From Epiperipatus broadwayi (lineage: Eukaryota > Onychophora > Udeonychophora > Euonychophora > Peripatidae): a stretch of 64,000 bases of DNA. Location: assembly GCA_028023455.1 (NCBI GenBank), contig JAQFVV010012420.1, positions 2,666,001 through 2,730,000 on the forward strand. The letters run 5' to 3'. The position numbers were made by a program, and so were the translations under genes. Under the pieces are notes generated by a model that was given only the letters and a program-made list of their open reading frames with translations, was not told where the DNA came from and did not search any database. This document shows, piece by piece, positions 43,161-55,038 of the stretch. The stretch's first letter is position 1; every line of letters starts with the position of its first letter.

Positions 43161-44443
43161 TATGACCTACAAATCTAAAATATCAGTGATATCTAAATAA
43201 ATAGACAATTCAATAATTGATTTCCAATTACAACCAAATAAAATCAAATGTAATATTAACTCAGCTATACTCTTCCAATAATATTAACATACTCTTATTA
43301 ACTAAGTCAATTATAATAAGATACTTAATAATAATAATATACAATCAATTAACATATCTTTCTACTTTCACCAACTTAAAATATTATAAAATGAAACCAT
43401 CCTATTAAATAACCTTAAGATTTTCAATATCTAATCATAACAATATATAAATAAATGATAAGATTCTTATTTTATGCTTAGTCAAACCCTATTGACAATC
43501 ATATCCAAGTACTTCTCAGTTTAAGAAAGCTAGGTTATTAAAACTTTAGACTACAACTGTCAAAGCATGTGAAAGATTGTTAGGGGTTATATATCAAATA
43601 TTAATATTAAAATTTAAATTGAATTTACAATCCACATCAATAGACTTTAAATATAATTAAAGCAGATCATTTTAATTTGTGACAAAATATAATATATTAC
43701 TATTGTTGAAGTATTAGAATTAAGTGTGGAGATATTATCGCAAAATATCAGAACATTACATATTACCAGCTGTATAATTGAATAAGATTATGATCTTTAT
43801 GGCTGTATACTGACTTAATATAATATTCACTTTAATCAATAATGATTTTAAAATAAAATACTTGAATATTTAATTGCAATTACCTTTACTCATCTTCAAT
43901 AGTTATCATATATGTATCTTTATCCATCATTAAATCAATTCATATATAATTTCTATATAGCTATTACTTGTTACTAACAAAATAATTACAATAAGCTTCT
44001 AATTATTTATTAAATATTTAAAAATGTCAAATCACATAATTTATTGCTGTATAAAATCTATATCTGGTCAGATAATAAACATTAAATTCAGTACAAAGAA
44101 AATATGTAATTATACTTTCTTATCTATCCCATGGTTTTCTTTTCTGAATTATTTTGTAACTGCTTCAAATAAATTATATGGTATAATCAATTAGTAAATA
44201 TCATCTCAGCCAAATATGATTAACCAATAAATTTGCAATGTAAAATTGAAGGAAAACTGAGCAAGTTTAATTGTGTTAAATTAATTCAAAATTTATTAAC
44301 AAATGGATACATTGTACAGGCTTAATACCTGCATTTATATATGTAATATATGTGGGATTTGAACTCAGACTTTTACATGATCCACAACTCTCAGTGCCAT
44401 CTTATATTGCTGACCCACCTGATTACACACATGTTGAAAAGAT

Positions 44444-44499
44444 AAATCACAAATATACATATTTTGTGCTAAACCAGCACTAATCAGTTGGTTCAGATT
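44444..44499 (-). ncRNA. Family B hammerhead-like motif, decayed
   Basis: Core reads CUGAUUA (G8 lost). Stem II GUGCU-GGUUU-AGCAC is perfect, followed by AAAA. Confidence 0.45.
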
Positions 44500-44773
44500 A
44501 TCACCCCCACATATATATATACAATCAGTACTCAGCTTTATATTAAGATAGCCAATCTTCATAATTTAATGGACAGGCTTCAAACTACTCCAACCCACAA
44601 CTCTTCAGCTTTCCATTTCATTGAAAATCTGATGATGGAATGTTCAAAGCCCATGTAAATGGAAGGCTGAAGAATTATGGGTTGGAGTAGTTTGAAGCCT
44701 GTTCACTAAAGTATGAAGGTTGTCTATCTTGATATAAAGCTGAGTACTGATTGTATATATGTGTGGAGATGGG

Positions 44774-44828
44774 AATCTGGACTAACTAATGACTGCTGGT
44801 TTAGCACAAAATATGTATATTGGTGATT
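44774..44828 (+). ncRNA. Family B hammerhead-like motif, decayed
   Basis: Core reads CUAAUGA (G5 lost), with CUGCU-GGUUU-AGCAC and AAAA. Stem I ACUAA/UUGGU still pairs with one G-U. Confidence 0.45.
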
Positions 44829-44885
44829 ATTTATATTTTCAACATGTGTGTGATCAGGGGGTCATGTGAAAGTCTGAGTTCAGTT

Positions 44886-47582
44886 TGCAATTGACATTAA
44901 CTTTATGTTTAAATATGTGATTCCACATTAATCTCCACCTATTGGATACTAAATACAAAACATATATATATATATATATATTTATATAACAGAAATATGT
45001 TGTAGAAAATTTACAGTTTCCAAAATATAAGAGAGTTCAAAATGTATTTTTTTATACTTCACATAAAAATATAGTTAATCAAAATATAAATATAAATGAA
45101 TCTATTTACTTGTTAATATCAGTTTAAGAGTATAATCTTTTTGAACTCCTAATATAAGTGAAGTTAATTTATAATCAATAAATAAAAAAATGAATATTTT
45201 AAATTAAAATAATAATTACTATGCTGCAAAATATAAATTCAAACTTATGAAAACATAACTCTTATATTTAAGTATATAAATAGACCACTACTTAATCTAA
45301 AATCATACTACTATTTGTATCAATAAATATTATACATATTAAATGAAGAGAAAAAAATATAGCAATAATAATGATAAATATAAGCAAATTACCTGAATAA
45401 TAGTCTTTAAATATGGCATTTCCAAAATAATATCATAAGTCTAATGTCTATTTCTTAAACCACAATCTGATGTTTTGTTATTCCAGAAAAAGTAGAAATA
45501 TCATGAAAGCTATCAGATTCAAAGCACATTTTATTAATTTTGATATATACTATATATTCAAATTATCTTTTCATTCAGTAGATATTTGATGTTATAAGCA
45601 TTAATGTTATAAGTGTGCAAACACTAATTTCCATCTATGACAATGCAATGTAGATATTCTTTCATTTTGCAAGTAATTAATTTATAAAACATTACAAGTA
45701 AATAGACACTAGTTTCATTTATGAATGAAAATTGAACCAATTTCTCTCTTATGTATAAATAATCCATCAATCTCATAAAATTATATTAACAGGTGAACAT
45801 AATCTTTGTGTACATTTTTCTGTTGTTAGCATTTAGGTCTCATCATTGAAAAGTAGGTAATATCTCTTTTTAAAGCAAAGAAACAATCTGATGATTTTTG
45901 AAAATGCTAATAATTAATTTTCATACTTTCGATAAATTGCCTCTCTTCACAAATCATCAATAAATTTGTCCAGTGAATGGTTGATGACTATTGCTTTCAC
46001 CCCACCATTCTATTCATTTAATAATCATATACTTTTAAAAATAAATGAAAAAAAATTCATAAGAAGGAACTTGAAGCCAAAATAAGAGAAAGTATTTTCT
46101 ACTCAGCTTTATTTATAACTTTTTCAATTGATGTCAAAGTAACTATAGCAATACCCTTTATTAACTCTTTGGTCAATTTTAACTAGCATCTCTCAAATAA
46201 AAAATTTATTATACAGGAATAACAGCAAACAAAACAAATATTTTAGAATTATTACATACAACAAACATTGATGCTTCATAATACAAATACCATTCATTCA
46301 TTCTAACACAAATTAAACAATTGATAATACATTCTCACCATACCACACTGGAAATATATTTTTAGATATATATCTAATATAATATTATACAAATAAATAA
46401 CATATTTAAGATATTAAATATTTACACATATTGTTTATAATTTACTATTGTGAATGCAGTAATGGAAAAACATAAAATAATAAAAAAAAAAAAATTTTTA
46501 TCCAAACTATATGCTTTATTAATCACATATACAATATAATTAATAATAAATCTTTTTATATCAATATTATTGATATCATAGTAATATAAGTTCAATGCTT
46601 CATAGGTTAATATATCCACCATCAAAATCAAACAAAAAAAAGAAAGAAAATAATAATAATAACAACACCAACAACAACTATGGCTGCTACTGCTTTTGCA
46701 ATTGCTACTACTACTAGTAGTAGTATTATTATTATGTTTCAAATAGTACTTTATTGATTCAAATTAAAAGTTTTACATCAATCATGCTTGTTTTATATAG
46801 TTTTTCATTGTGATTGTTTGCTTAGTTTGGGTACATTGATGTATTAAGTTACATATATCATGAGGTTAGTTCCTCAAAGTTGGATATCTTTGAATACAAA
46901 TTTTTATGTGTATAATAGTCATTTCATATTATTTAGCATATTTGTATGTTAAAAAAATAATTTAATTCAGTTTTTATTTCTTAATAGTTATTGGTTTTTC
47001 TTTGGGGTTTTGACTACAATCTTGACCATTTTTAATAGTGATTCAAGTTGACACATATAAATCTAGTGCCAGGTTTGTTCTGTTTCTATTTTTAATTTGT
47101 ATTAATCCATTGTTTAAATTTGTATATTTTTAGGATTGAGTTTAGATTGCTGACATTAATCACAGAAATTTTGACTTATATTGGAAATATATATTTTTGT
47201 GTTGCCATTTTGCCTCAATGGTTTTTCTTCCCTGTTCAGAAGTTTCAATGCTCATTTCTTCTATTTTGACTTTCTTAATTTCTCTGTCTTTCTTTGGTGG
47301 CCTCCCTGATATTCATCTTTGTTCTACATTTGTTTGTATTATTGGTGTTATGTCATCTCATTATTTTGTTATATGTTTTGGCTTGACAAATCTAGTGTGG
47401 CTGTTTGCGGTTCATTGATTATTCCTTTATTCTTAATTGGGTTTGAATCTCAATTGCTATTTCAACTGATGATTTTTAGTACATCTGTTGTTGTTTGATC
47501 CATGTTTATTTTATTTTGAGGTTGGTATTGCCTTTTAATCTTTGGACTTAGGTTTTGTTCTTTTTCATCTATTGTTGTTATT
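44886..47582. other. AT-rich DNA, no supported gene
   Basis: (AT)n near 44962-44980 and the compound repeat at 46628-46738. A minus-strand 50-codon stretch at 47160-47309 (GRPPKKDREIKKVKIEE) looks coding-like but has no context. Confidence 0.4.
46628..46738. repeat. Compound trinucleotide microsatellite
   Basis: (AAT)n, (AAC)n, (GCT/ACT)n, (AGT)n and (ATT)n blocks in succession. It generates a Ser/Asn/Thr-rich minus-strand frame that is not a gene. Confidence 0.85.
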
Positions 47583-47597
47583 GTAGAAAATATAAAC

Positions 47598-47652
47598 AAT
47601 CACCAATATGCGTATTTCATGCTAAACCAGCAATCATCAGTTGGTCCAGATT
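47598..47652 (-). ncRNA. Family B type I hammerhead-like motif
   Basis: CUGAUGA and GAAA both intact, stem I ACCAA/UUGGU with outer AAUC/GAUU, stem II UUGCU-GGUUU-AGCAU with a U-U mismatch at its base, stem III AUACGCAU. Confidence 0.55.
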
Positions 47653-48122
47653 ATCATCTCAACACATATATGCTATAAGTGCTCAGATATATATTAAGAT
47701 AGCCAATCTTTATAGTTTAATGGACAGGCTTTAATCTACTCCACACTCCAATTCTTCAACCATCCATTCAATTGAAAATCTGATGATGGAATGCTCAAAG
47801 GCAACCCTGAGGCCAGATTCTTATCACACTGATGTTGACCTAAGGTCAATCTGACCCCACATGTACAGGACATAATCCATTTATTACATATACAAGGGAT
47901 GGGAAGACATCTCTATTATGTAATAACTGAAACACAGGCTTATTATATACCTGTGTCTATATATGTAATATATAGGGTATATGATCACAGATCAGATTTT
48001 CAATTGGATGGATGGTTGAAGAGTTGGGGTGTGGAATAGATTGACGCCTGTCCATTAAAGTATAATGATTGACTACCTTAATATATATCTGAGCACTTAT
48101 AGCATATATGTGTTGAGATGAT

Positions 48123-48177
48123 AATCTGGATCAACTGATGATTGCTGGTTTAGTTTGAAATATGTATATTGGCGATT
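48123..48177 (+). ncRNA. Family B type I hammerhead-like motif
   Basis: CUGAUGA and GAAA intact; stem II weakened (AGUUU), stem III AUAUGUAU, stem I AUCAA/UUGGC. Confidence 0.5.
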
Positions 48178-48311
48178 GTTTATCTTTTCAACATATGTGT
48201 GTTCAAGTGTATTGGTGTTATGAGATAGAGTGGTGAGTCGGGTGAAAGTCTGTGCTCATATACGCTATATATTACATATATAGACACAGATATATAATAA
48301 GACCTGTGTGA

Positions 48312-48870
48312 TCATGCCTGGGGTGATGGAAAATCATTATCACTACAAATCAATTTAAAATGAAATATCAAATTAATTATTAAAGTAATGTTTAATAATC
48401 ATAAATATATAAGCAATTTTATATATAAAGGAGAATGTGATATCAGCTAGTTAACTCCTTAGGACAACCATGATTAACTATTCTCAAGCAGCATTATCAA
48501 TAAGCATAAGTAAGTAAAACTAATACTCATAATCATGAATGATCAACAATAAAATAATTCAACAGTCCCTCTTGTCACTGGATTAGAATTGGATCTATTA
48601 TAGAGCAGGCTAACTACTGAGCCCTTGCCAGCTTGGGCAATTATTTAAAACCTTAATTTGGATGTACAAACTTAAGTTCTAATTCTTCAGAATACATAAT
48701 AATCAAAACAATAATGCTTGGACATTAAAACATGCTGATCATCATCAATGCTCTAGCCACTTACTACTATTAATGTACTGGCCAATTATAAATTTAAATT
48801 CTAATAAGACTAAATTAAAATAAAATGTAGTGCATGGATTTTAAATATTATCTTAATGCCCATGTAGAAT
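48312..48870. repeat. Direct duplication, left copy (about 0.55 kb)
   Basis: From TCATGCCTGGGGTGATGG to AATGCCCATGTAGAAT this closely matches 49107-49648, offset 795 bp, with scattered substitutions and small indels. It contains a tRNA-like SINE head. Confidence 0.93.
48574..48637 (-). repeat. tRNA-like SINE head (family H), copy 1
   Basis: Minus strand shows GGGCTCAGTAGTTAGC (A-box type) and CCAATTCTAATCC (B-box type) at tRNA spacing. It is present in both copies of the duplicated segment, so it predates the duplication. Confidence 0.6.
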
Positions 48871-48908
48871 TGTTGTTGTTGTTGTTATTGCTGTTGCTGC
48901 TGCTGTTG

Positions 48909-48945
<37 letters not shown>

Positions 48946-49017
48946 TACCACTGCCACTACCACTACTACCACTACTACTACTACTATCATTATTGTTATT
49001 GTTGTTATTATTATTAT
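48871..49017. repeat. Compound trinucleotide microsatellite
   Basis: TTG, CTG, TTA, ACC/ACT and TTG blocks starting exactly where the left duplicate ends. Poly-Leu/poly-Asn frames across it are artefacts. Confidence 0.92.
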
Positions 49018-49106
49018 ATAACTGATATTTTACTACATATTGAACTCCTCTCAAATTTCAGTAGGTATATATTGTAACAGGATTGGTAATAGGGGAATAA
49101 AGGTGG

Positions 49107-49648
49107 TCATGCCTGGGGTGATGGAAAATCATTATCACTACAAATCAATTTAAAATGAAATATCAAATTAATTATTAAAGTAATGTTTAATAATCATAAA
49201 TATATAAGCAATTTTATATATAAAGGAGAATGTGATATCAGCTAGTTAACTCCTTAGGACAACCATGATTAACTATTCTCAACCAGCATTATCAATAAGC
49301 ATAAGTAAGTAAAAGTAATACTCATAATCATGAATGATCAACAATAAAATAAATCAACAGTCCCTCTTGTCACTGGATTAGAACTGGGTCTATTATACAG
49401 CAGGCTAACTACTGAGCCCTTGCCAGCTTGGGCAATTATTTAAACCTTAATTTGGATGTACAAACTTAAGTTCTAATCCATCAGAATACATAATAATCAA
49501 AACAATAATGCTTAGACATTAAAACATGCTGATCATCATCAATGCTCTAGCCACTTAGTACCATTAATGTACCGGCCAATTTATAAGACTAAATTAAAAT
49601 AAAATGTAATGCATGGGCTTTAAATTTATCTTAATGCCCATGTAGAAT
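49107..49648. repeat. Direct duplication, right copy
   Basis: Partner of 48312-48870. After the shared GTAGAAT it continues into unrelated sequence, not the microsatellite. Confidence 0.93.
49369..49432 (-). repeat. tRNA-like SINE head (family H), copy 2
   Basis: Same tRNA-like sequence as copy 1, with B-box variant CCAGTTCTAATCC, slightly closer to consensus. Confidence 0.6.
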
Positions 49649-49996
49649 CAACTAGCTGCCCATAAACCCTAATATACATCCTCATTCATATATTCAGCCC
49701 TTGCTCAACTCTAGCTCAGAGAACATAAGCTCTAGTACTGTTATGGTGATCAAGAGATGATGCAATATACTTTTTAACAATTGTATACAAGTTTATTAAC
49801 AATAAAAAAATGAAGTTAAGATCTGCAGAATATAGCTATATACATAAGCCTTTTGATTTTAATTAACATACAATAAAAATTATTATATTGTGGTTTACAT
49901 GATTAATTTAATATATAGGCACATACTTTCACATAACTCACCACTCTATCTCATAACACTGATACACTTGAACACATATATGTTGAAAAGATAAAC

Positions 49997-50051
49997 AATC
50001 ACCAATATACGTATTTCATGCTAAACCAGCAATCATCAGTTGGTCCAGATT
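49997..50051 (-). ncRNA. Family B type I hammerhead-like motif
   Basis: CUGAUGA, UUGCU-GGUUU-AGCAU, GAAA, palindromic AUACGUAU, then A and UUGGU pairing back to ACCAA; outer stem I GAUU/AAUC. All catalytic-core bases are present; the flaw is the U-U at the base of stem II. Confidence 0.6.
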
Positions 50052-50517
50052 ATTATCTCAACATATATATGCTATAAGTGCTCAGATATATATTAAGATA
50101 GACAATCTTTATAGTTTAATGGACAGGCTTCAATCTACTCCACACTCCAATTCTTCAACCATCCATTTAATTAAAAATATGATGATGGAATGCTCAAAAG
50201 CAACCCTGAGGCCAGATTTTTATCACACCCATGTTGACCTAAGGTCAATCTGACCCCACATGTACAGAACATAATCCATTTATTACATACACAAGGGATG
50301 GCCAGACATCCCTATTATGTAATAACTGAAACACAGGCTTATTATATATCGTGTCTACATATGTAATATATAGGGTATATGAGCACAGATAAGATTTTCA
50401 ATTGGATGGATGGTTGAAGAGTTGGAGTGTGGAGTAGATTGAAGCCTGTCCATTAAAGTATAATGATTGACTATCTTAATATATATCTGAGCATTTATAG
50501 CATATATGTGTTGTGAT

Positions 50518-50570
50518 AATCTGGACCAACTGATGATTGCTGGTTTAGCTTGAAACGTATATTGGCGATT
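50518..50570 (+). ncRNA. Family B type I hammerhead-like motif
   Basis: CUGAUGA and GAAA intact; stem III shortened (ACGU) by a 2-nt loss; stem I ACCAA/UUGGC. Confidence 0.5.
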
Positions 50571-50977
50571 GTTTATCTTTTCAATATATGTGTTTTCAAG
50601 TGTATCAGTGTTATGAGATAGAGTGAGTCATGTGAACGTCTGTGCTCATATACGCTATATATTACATATATAGACACAGGTATATAATAAGCCTGTGTTT
50701 CAGTTGTTACATAATAGAGATGCTGCCCATCCCTTGTATATGTATTAAATGAATTATATCCTGTACATGAGGGGTCAAATTGACCTTAGGTCAACATGAG
50801 TGTGATAAGAATATCAGCCTCAAGGTGGCCTTTGAGCATTCCATCATCAGATTTTCAATTGAATGTATGGTTGAAGAGTTGGAGTGTGGAGTAGATTGAA
50901 GCCTGTTCATTAAAGTATAAAGATTGGCTATCTTAATATATATCTGAGCACTTATAGCATGTATGTGTTGAGATGAT

Positions 50978-51032
50978 AATCTGGATCAACTGATGATTGC
51001 TGGTTTAGATTGAAATATGTATATTGGTGATT
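50978..51032 (+). ncRNA. Family B type I hammerhead-like motif
   Basis: CUGAUGA, UUGCU-GGUUU-AGAUU (weak stem II), GAAA, AUAUGUAU, stem I AUCAA/UUGGU. 460 bp after the preceding copy. Confidence 0.55.
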
Positions 51033-51439
51033 GTTTATCTTTTCAATATATGTGTTTTCAAGTGTATCAGTGTTATGAGATAGAGTGAATCATGTGAAAG
51101 TCTGTGCTCATATACGCTATATATTACATATATAGACACAGGTATATAATAAGCCTGTGTTTCAGTTGTTACATAATAGAGATGCTGCCCATCCCTTGTA
51201 TATGTATTAAATGAATTATATCCTGTACATGAGGGGTCAAATTGACCTTAGGTCAACATGGGTGTGATAAGAATATCAGCCTCAGGATGGCCTTTGAGCA
51301 TTCCATCATCAGATTTTTAATTGGATGTATGGTTAAAGAGTTGGAGTGTGGAGTAGATTGAAGCCTGTCCATTAAAGTATAAAGATTGGCTATCTTAATA
51401 TATATCTGAGCACTTATAGCATGTATGTGTTGAGATGAT

Positions 51440-51494
51440 AATCTGCATCAACTGATGATTGCTGGTTTAGCATGAAATATGTATATTGGTGATT
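51440..51494 (+). ncRNA. Family B type I hammerhead-like motif
   Basis: CUGAUGA, UUGCU-GGUUU-AGCAU, GAAA, AUAUGUAU, stem I AUCAA/UUGGU plus AAUC/GAUU. 462 bp after the preceding copy. Confidence 0.6.
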
Positions 51495-51642
51495 GTTTAT
51501 CTTTTCAATATACGTGTTCAAGTGTATCAGTGTTATGAGATAGAGTGGTGAGTCATGAAAAAGTCTGTGCTCATATTCCCTATATATTACATATATAGAT
51601 ACAGGTATATAATAAGCCTGTGTTTCAGTTATGATTAATTTA

Positions 51643-53763
51643 CAAAATTTCAAGTTACTATATGATGATTTACATATAACACACATATATGGACACAGAT
51701 ACCCATTTTACTATTACATGAATATATTACAATAGCATTCAATGACAAAAAAATGATTAAATTTTACATGTGTCTATTTGACACTCAATGATATATGCAC
51801 AGATATGTGCAGTATAATTCCTAGACATATTTAAATCATATAAAATACAATAAATGATTGAAATTTTACTAGTATGTGTGTGTATATATACACACGATAA
51901 ATTTTTACCTATTTTAATTTGTTACAATAATAATATATTTTTTATAATTAATTTATTGGTTAAAATACATTAAATTCATGCATACATGTGTATAACAATA
52001 AACTATAGATATAATTTTAAATGAGTTATCAAATTCTATCTTTATTGATTATAGTTTCTTTTCTTTTTTTGTAAAAAAAATATTAGTTTATAAGTTTTTC
52101 TTTTTGCTTTTAAAAATATAAAGTCAATGAATTAAATCTTTACTCCTAGATTTCTAATCCAAACAAAACTATTAGCATTTGTTTCACTTTTAAAACGTGT
52201 CTTCTTTTTTTTAATAAACAAAAATAAAATCATTTTATATATGTCTGTTAAAATGTCATTTAAAAAATAAATTATTTAAAACAACTCATTTATATATAAA
52301 TATTGCAAGGCATTTGTCTGTGGTTACTTACATGTGTACATAACAGCATATGTCTACCAATCCTTCAGCAAGCTGGGATTCTCTTGGTAAGCTTAGTTTT
52401 TAGTCCATCATTGTCATCATTGAGAGAGGTATAATTTAGGTAATTTTTTGGCAGGCCATGAACTTCCTTCTGTCTAGTGCTTGATATATTTCAGCCAATC
52501 AATTGTTTTCTTAGCACACATCTGTAGTTATGAATTTAAACACAAAGAAGTGGGTCATTTTTTCCATGTAAATTCAGATTACACCATTATATGGCAGAGC
52601 AGTTGTTTTCTTGCATTCTTACATCTGATTCATGCAGTTTTCTGTATAACCCTGCTAACCATCTTTGCATCTAGCTTTACAATTGCCATTCTCTGCTATA
52701 GTTACCAACACACTGCAGCTAACTCTTACAAAAATATTAGCCAAAACTACAAACCAGACTCTCTTCAAAAAAATTGCTATCCAAACTAAACTAATCTTTT
52801 TTATCTAACCCATAATTCTTTTCTTATCTTTTCAAAAAATCAATAATCCTTTCAAAAGCAATTTTAAAATTTTACCAAAAGTGTGATCTCCAAACATTTC
52901 TACATAAATAGAAATTTACCAATTAAGTAATTAAAAACTTTTTTTTATCTCTCTAATTCCTTTGAAAACAAGCTTGTCAGTCTTATCAAAGCATAATCTG
53001 CAAAATTTTCAAAAATAGATAATACACATATATACAAGCATTAATAAAAATAATAAACCATGCTTATTTTTAAGTTCCAAATCAGAATTACAGTACAAAT
53101 ATTTATTAGACCTGTTTAAGCTTTTATTTTTCATAATGAAATTTTATTTTACATTCTGAATTATTTAATCTTTTACTTAGTTATTATTCCAGGAAGTGTA
53201 GAAAATATCTCCTAAAATTTTTGTCTGTGTTTATTTCTACTTTTCCTTTACTTTATATATATGCACACACACAACCATATTGCTGTGTGCCATGTAACCC
53301 AGCTAGTTACAATATATATATATGTACAGGTTATAGACATTTGCTTTATAGCACTTAGCTCAATTTAAGCAATAAATCAATAAAATTATACAATACATGC
53401 TAATAGCTTAAATTTTTATGACAAATAGCTAAAGTATGTTATTACACAACACAAGCATTGATTCAGGGATGACTCTTCAGGCAGCTTGGATAGAGTGCCA
53501 GTCACTTTTTTACTTGGATACACATATTACGATTGCTGTCATTTTCAAGAATAATATTTGTTAATGAAATTTAATAACCAAATCATATCAAGTATGTATA
53601 TGAATAAATAGTTAGGCACTTATATCTATGCATAAAGAAAACTAAAAACTATCTCATAAATTTTTAGTATTTTAGGCAGGAATAAAGACATCAGGCAATT
53701 CTGGAAATTAAATCAATTATAATATCCCCCTCCCATATGTCAACATGATGATATTTATTAGTT
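51643..53763. other. AT-rich DNA, no gene recognised
   Basis: The 102-codon plus frame at 52481-52789 is compositionally less extreme than its neighbours but shows no motif, no splice framing and no paralog in the window, so I do not call it. Confidence 0.4.
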
Positions 53764-54055
53764 AAATTAGAAATGCATGATTTTATTCAAGAGATAGAAA
53801 TACATATATTGAAAAACATATAAATACATACATATTGCAAGCAGAATGCCAGGATCTGTATCTGTTGAAACTAATCACCATATATAAATTAATATTATAT
53901 GCAACTATTCAAATTAGAAATGCATGATTCTAATCAATAGAATAAAAATTAGTAATAATACCCTTGAAAAAAATACATATTTAAATATATTATAACTTAT
54001 AAATAGCATGCCAGGAATCAATTCCATGAAACTAATCATTATTCATAAATGATTA
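53764..54055 (+). repeat. Two-copy tandem repeat, 147-bp period
   Basis: AAATTAGAAATGCATGATT occurs at 53764 and 53911, and both units contain GCATGCCAGGA-like and TGAAACTAATCA motifs further in. Confidence 0.8.
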
Positions 54056-54127
54056 TTAATTGTAATTAATCAACTTTGTTACATATTTTTGTATTTTGAC
54101 ATATCTCGGATATATTACATGTATATC

Positions 54128-55038
54128 AAAGTTAATAATGTTCAAGACTAGATAGATATTCAATGTAAATACATGAAAATAGTCTACACTTAAACAATAC
54201 CAATATCATTACCAATCAACAATTTCAATCTGTTGTCAAGGTAACCTCCTTTTATTAATAAGATGGAAATCCACCTCTATCTATAGTCTAATAAGTTTAT
54301 ATAGACATTAAAGATTGGAACTTGACTATAGAGAATGAAATTATTAATTCAAAAAAATTTAAATAAATTTCATTAAATAGATAAATATTGGTATTGATAA
54401 GTGTTAACTGCTTCCAAGTATTTACATTGAATACCTATCTAGCCTTGAGCATTATTAGCTTCATTATCTAAGTAGTACACAGATTGAGAGGAGTTTGAAT
54501 GTTATAATTGACTACTTGTTAATCTACTTTCAGAACATATTATATTTATCTGTTAAATCATGTATATTTAAACTTCTTTGAATTAAGAATTTCACTCTCT
54601 ATAATCAAGTTGCAGTCTTTAGTGTCAATATGAACTTATTAGACCATAGATTTAGACCATTATTGATTAACAAAGGTTGCCTTAACAACAAATTGAGATA
54701 GTTGTTTGTTAATGGTATTGGTATTGTTTAAGTATTGACTGCTTTTATGTATTTAGCCTTGAACATTATTAACTTTATTATCTAAATAATATATAGTTGG
54801 GATGCAATTTGAATGTTATAATTGCAATTTGAAAGTTATATTTGACTTTTGGTTAGTCTGCTTTCAGAACAAGTTATATTTATTTGTTTATGAAGTTTCA
54901 CTCTCTTGTCCACATAAACTTATTAGACCATATGTAAAGATGGTTGCCACATTCATTGATTAAAGGAGGTTGCCTTGACAACAGATTGAGATTTTAATGA
55001 TATTGGTATTGTTTAAGCAGACTGCTTTCATGTATTTA
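54128..55038 (+). repeat. Family F inverted-tandem array
   Basis: The left part (54128 to about 54385) is the inverse of the monomers that follow. From about 54386, about two head-to-tail copies run rightward with a 306-bp period (TTCACTCTCT at 54591 and 54897). Shared blocks include GGTTGCCTTGACAACA and ATTGGTATTGTTTAAG. Flanks TATATTACATGTAT and TATATTAAAATGTAT hint at a target repeat, but weakly. No hammerhead core found. Confidence 0.75.

Larger units (their letters stand above)
44320..44885. mobile_element. Family B head-to-head inverted pair
   Basis: The left half reads as reverse complement from ATTTGAACTCAGAC and the right half reads back out to GTCTGAGTTCAG. They switch near 44655 with a junction different from those at 47.98 and 50.39 kb. 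Each half has a hammerhead-like segment pointing outward. No target duplication found. Confidence 0.75.
47583..48311. mobile_element. Family B inverted array 1
   Basis: A forward copy (47583-47985) is joined head-to-head to a reverse copy (47986-48311). The junction near GTATATGATCACAGATCAG is the same as at 50.39 kb. Hammerhead-like segments at 47598-47652 (-) and 48123-48177 (+) point outward. No clean target repeat; the right edge adjoins the duplicated 0.55-kb segment. Confidence 0.78.
49911..51630 (+). mobile_element. Family B inverted-tandem array 2, 12-bp TSD
   Basis: A perfect 12-bp repeat, ATGATTAATTTA, at 49899-49910 and 51631-51642 bounds the whole 1.72-kb array, so it behaves as one insertion. 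Structure: one monomer on one strand (to about 50390), a head-to-head junction, then about 2.7 head-to-tail monomers on the other strand. TGTGCTCATA recurs at 50641, 51102 and 51566, giving a period of 461-464 bp. Four hammerhead-like segments are present, one minus and three plus, all pointing away from the junction. No protein-coding frame. Most similar in form to tandem retrozyme-type insertions. Confidence 0.85.

Noticed and set aside
47160-47309. Minus-strand 50-codon stretch with GRPPKKDREIKK
   Set aside because: Possible worn transposon coding remnant, but too short and without context to support.
48834-49054. Poly-Leu (+) and poly-Asn/Ser (-) reading frames
   Set aside because: Translation of a compound trinucleotide microsatellite.
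50490-50570. Family B motif read as a type III hammerhead with an AUAUAUGUG/UACGUAUAU stem III
   Set aside because: The 9-bp helix can be drawn, but it leaves no pairing at the start of stem I and a disallowed or awkward cleavage position. The type I reading pairs ACCAA/UUGGU directly beside the core in nearly all copies.
52481-52789. 102-codon plus-strand frame as a membrane protein gene
   Set aside because: Hydrophobic composition is expected from T-rich DNA, and no splice or promoter context supports it.
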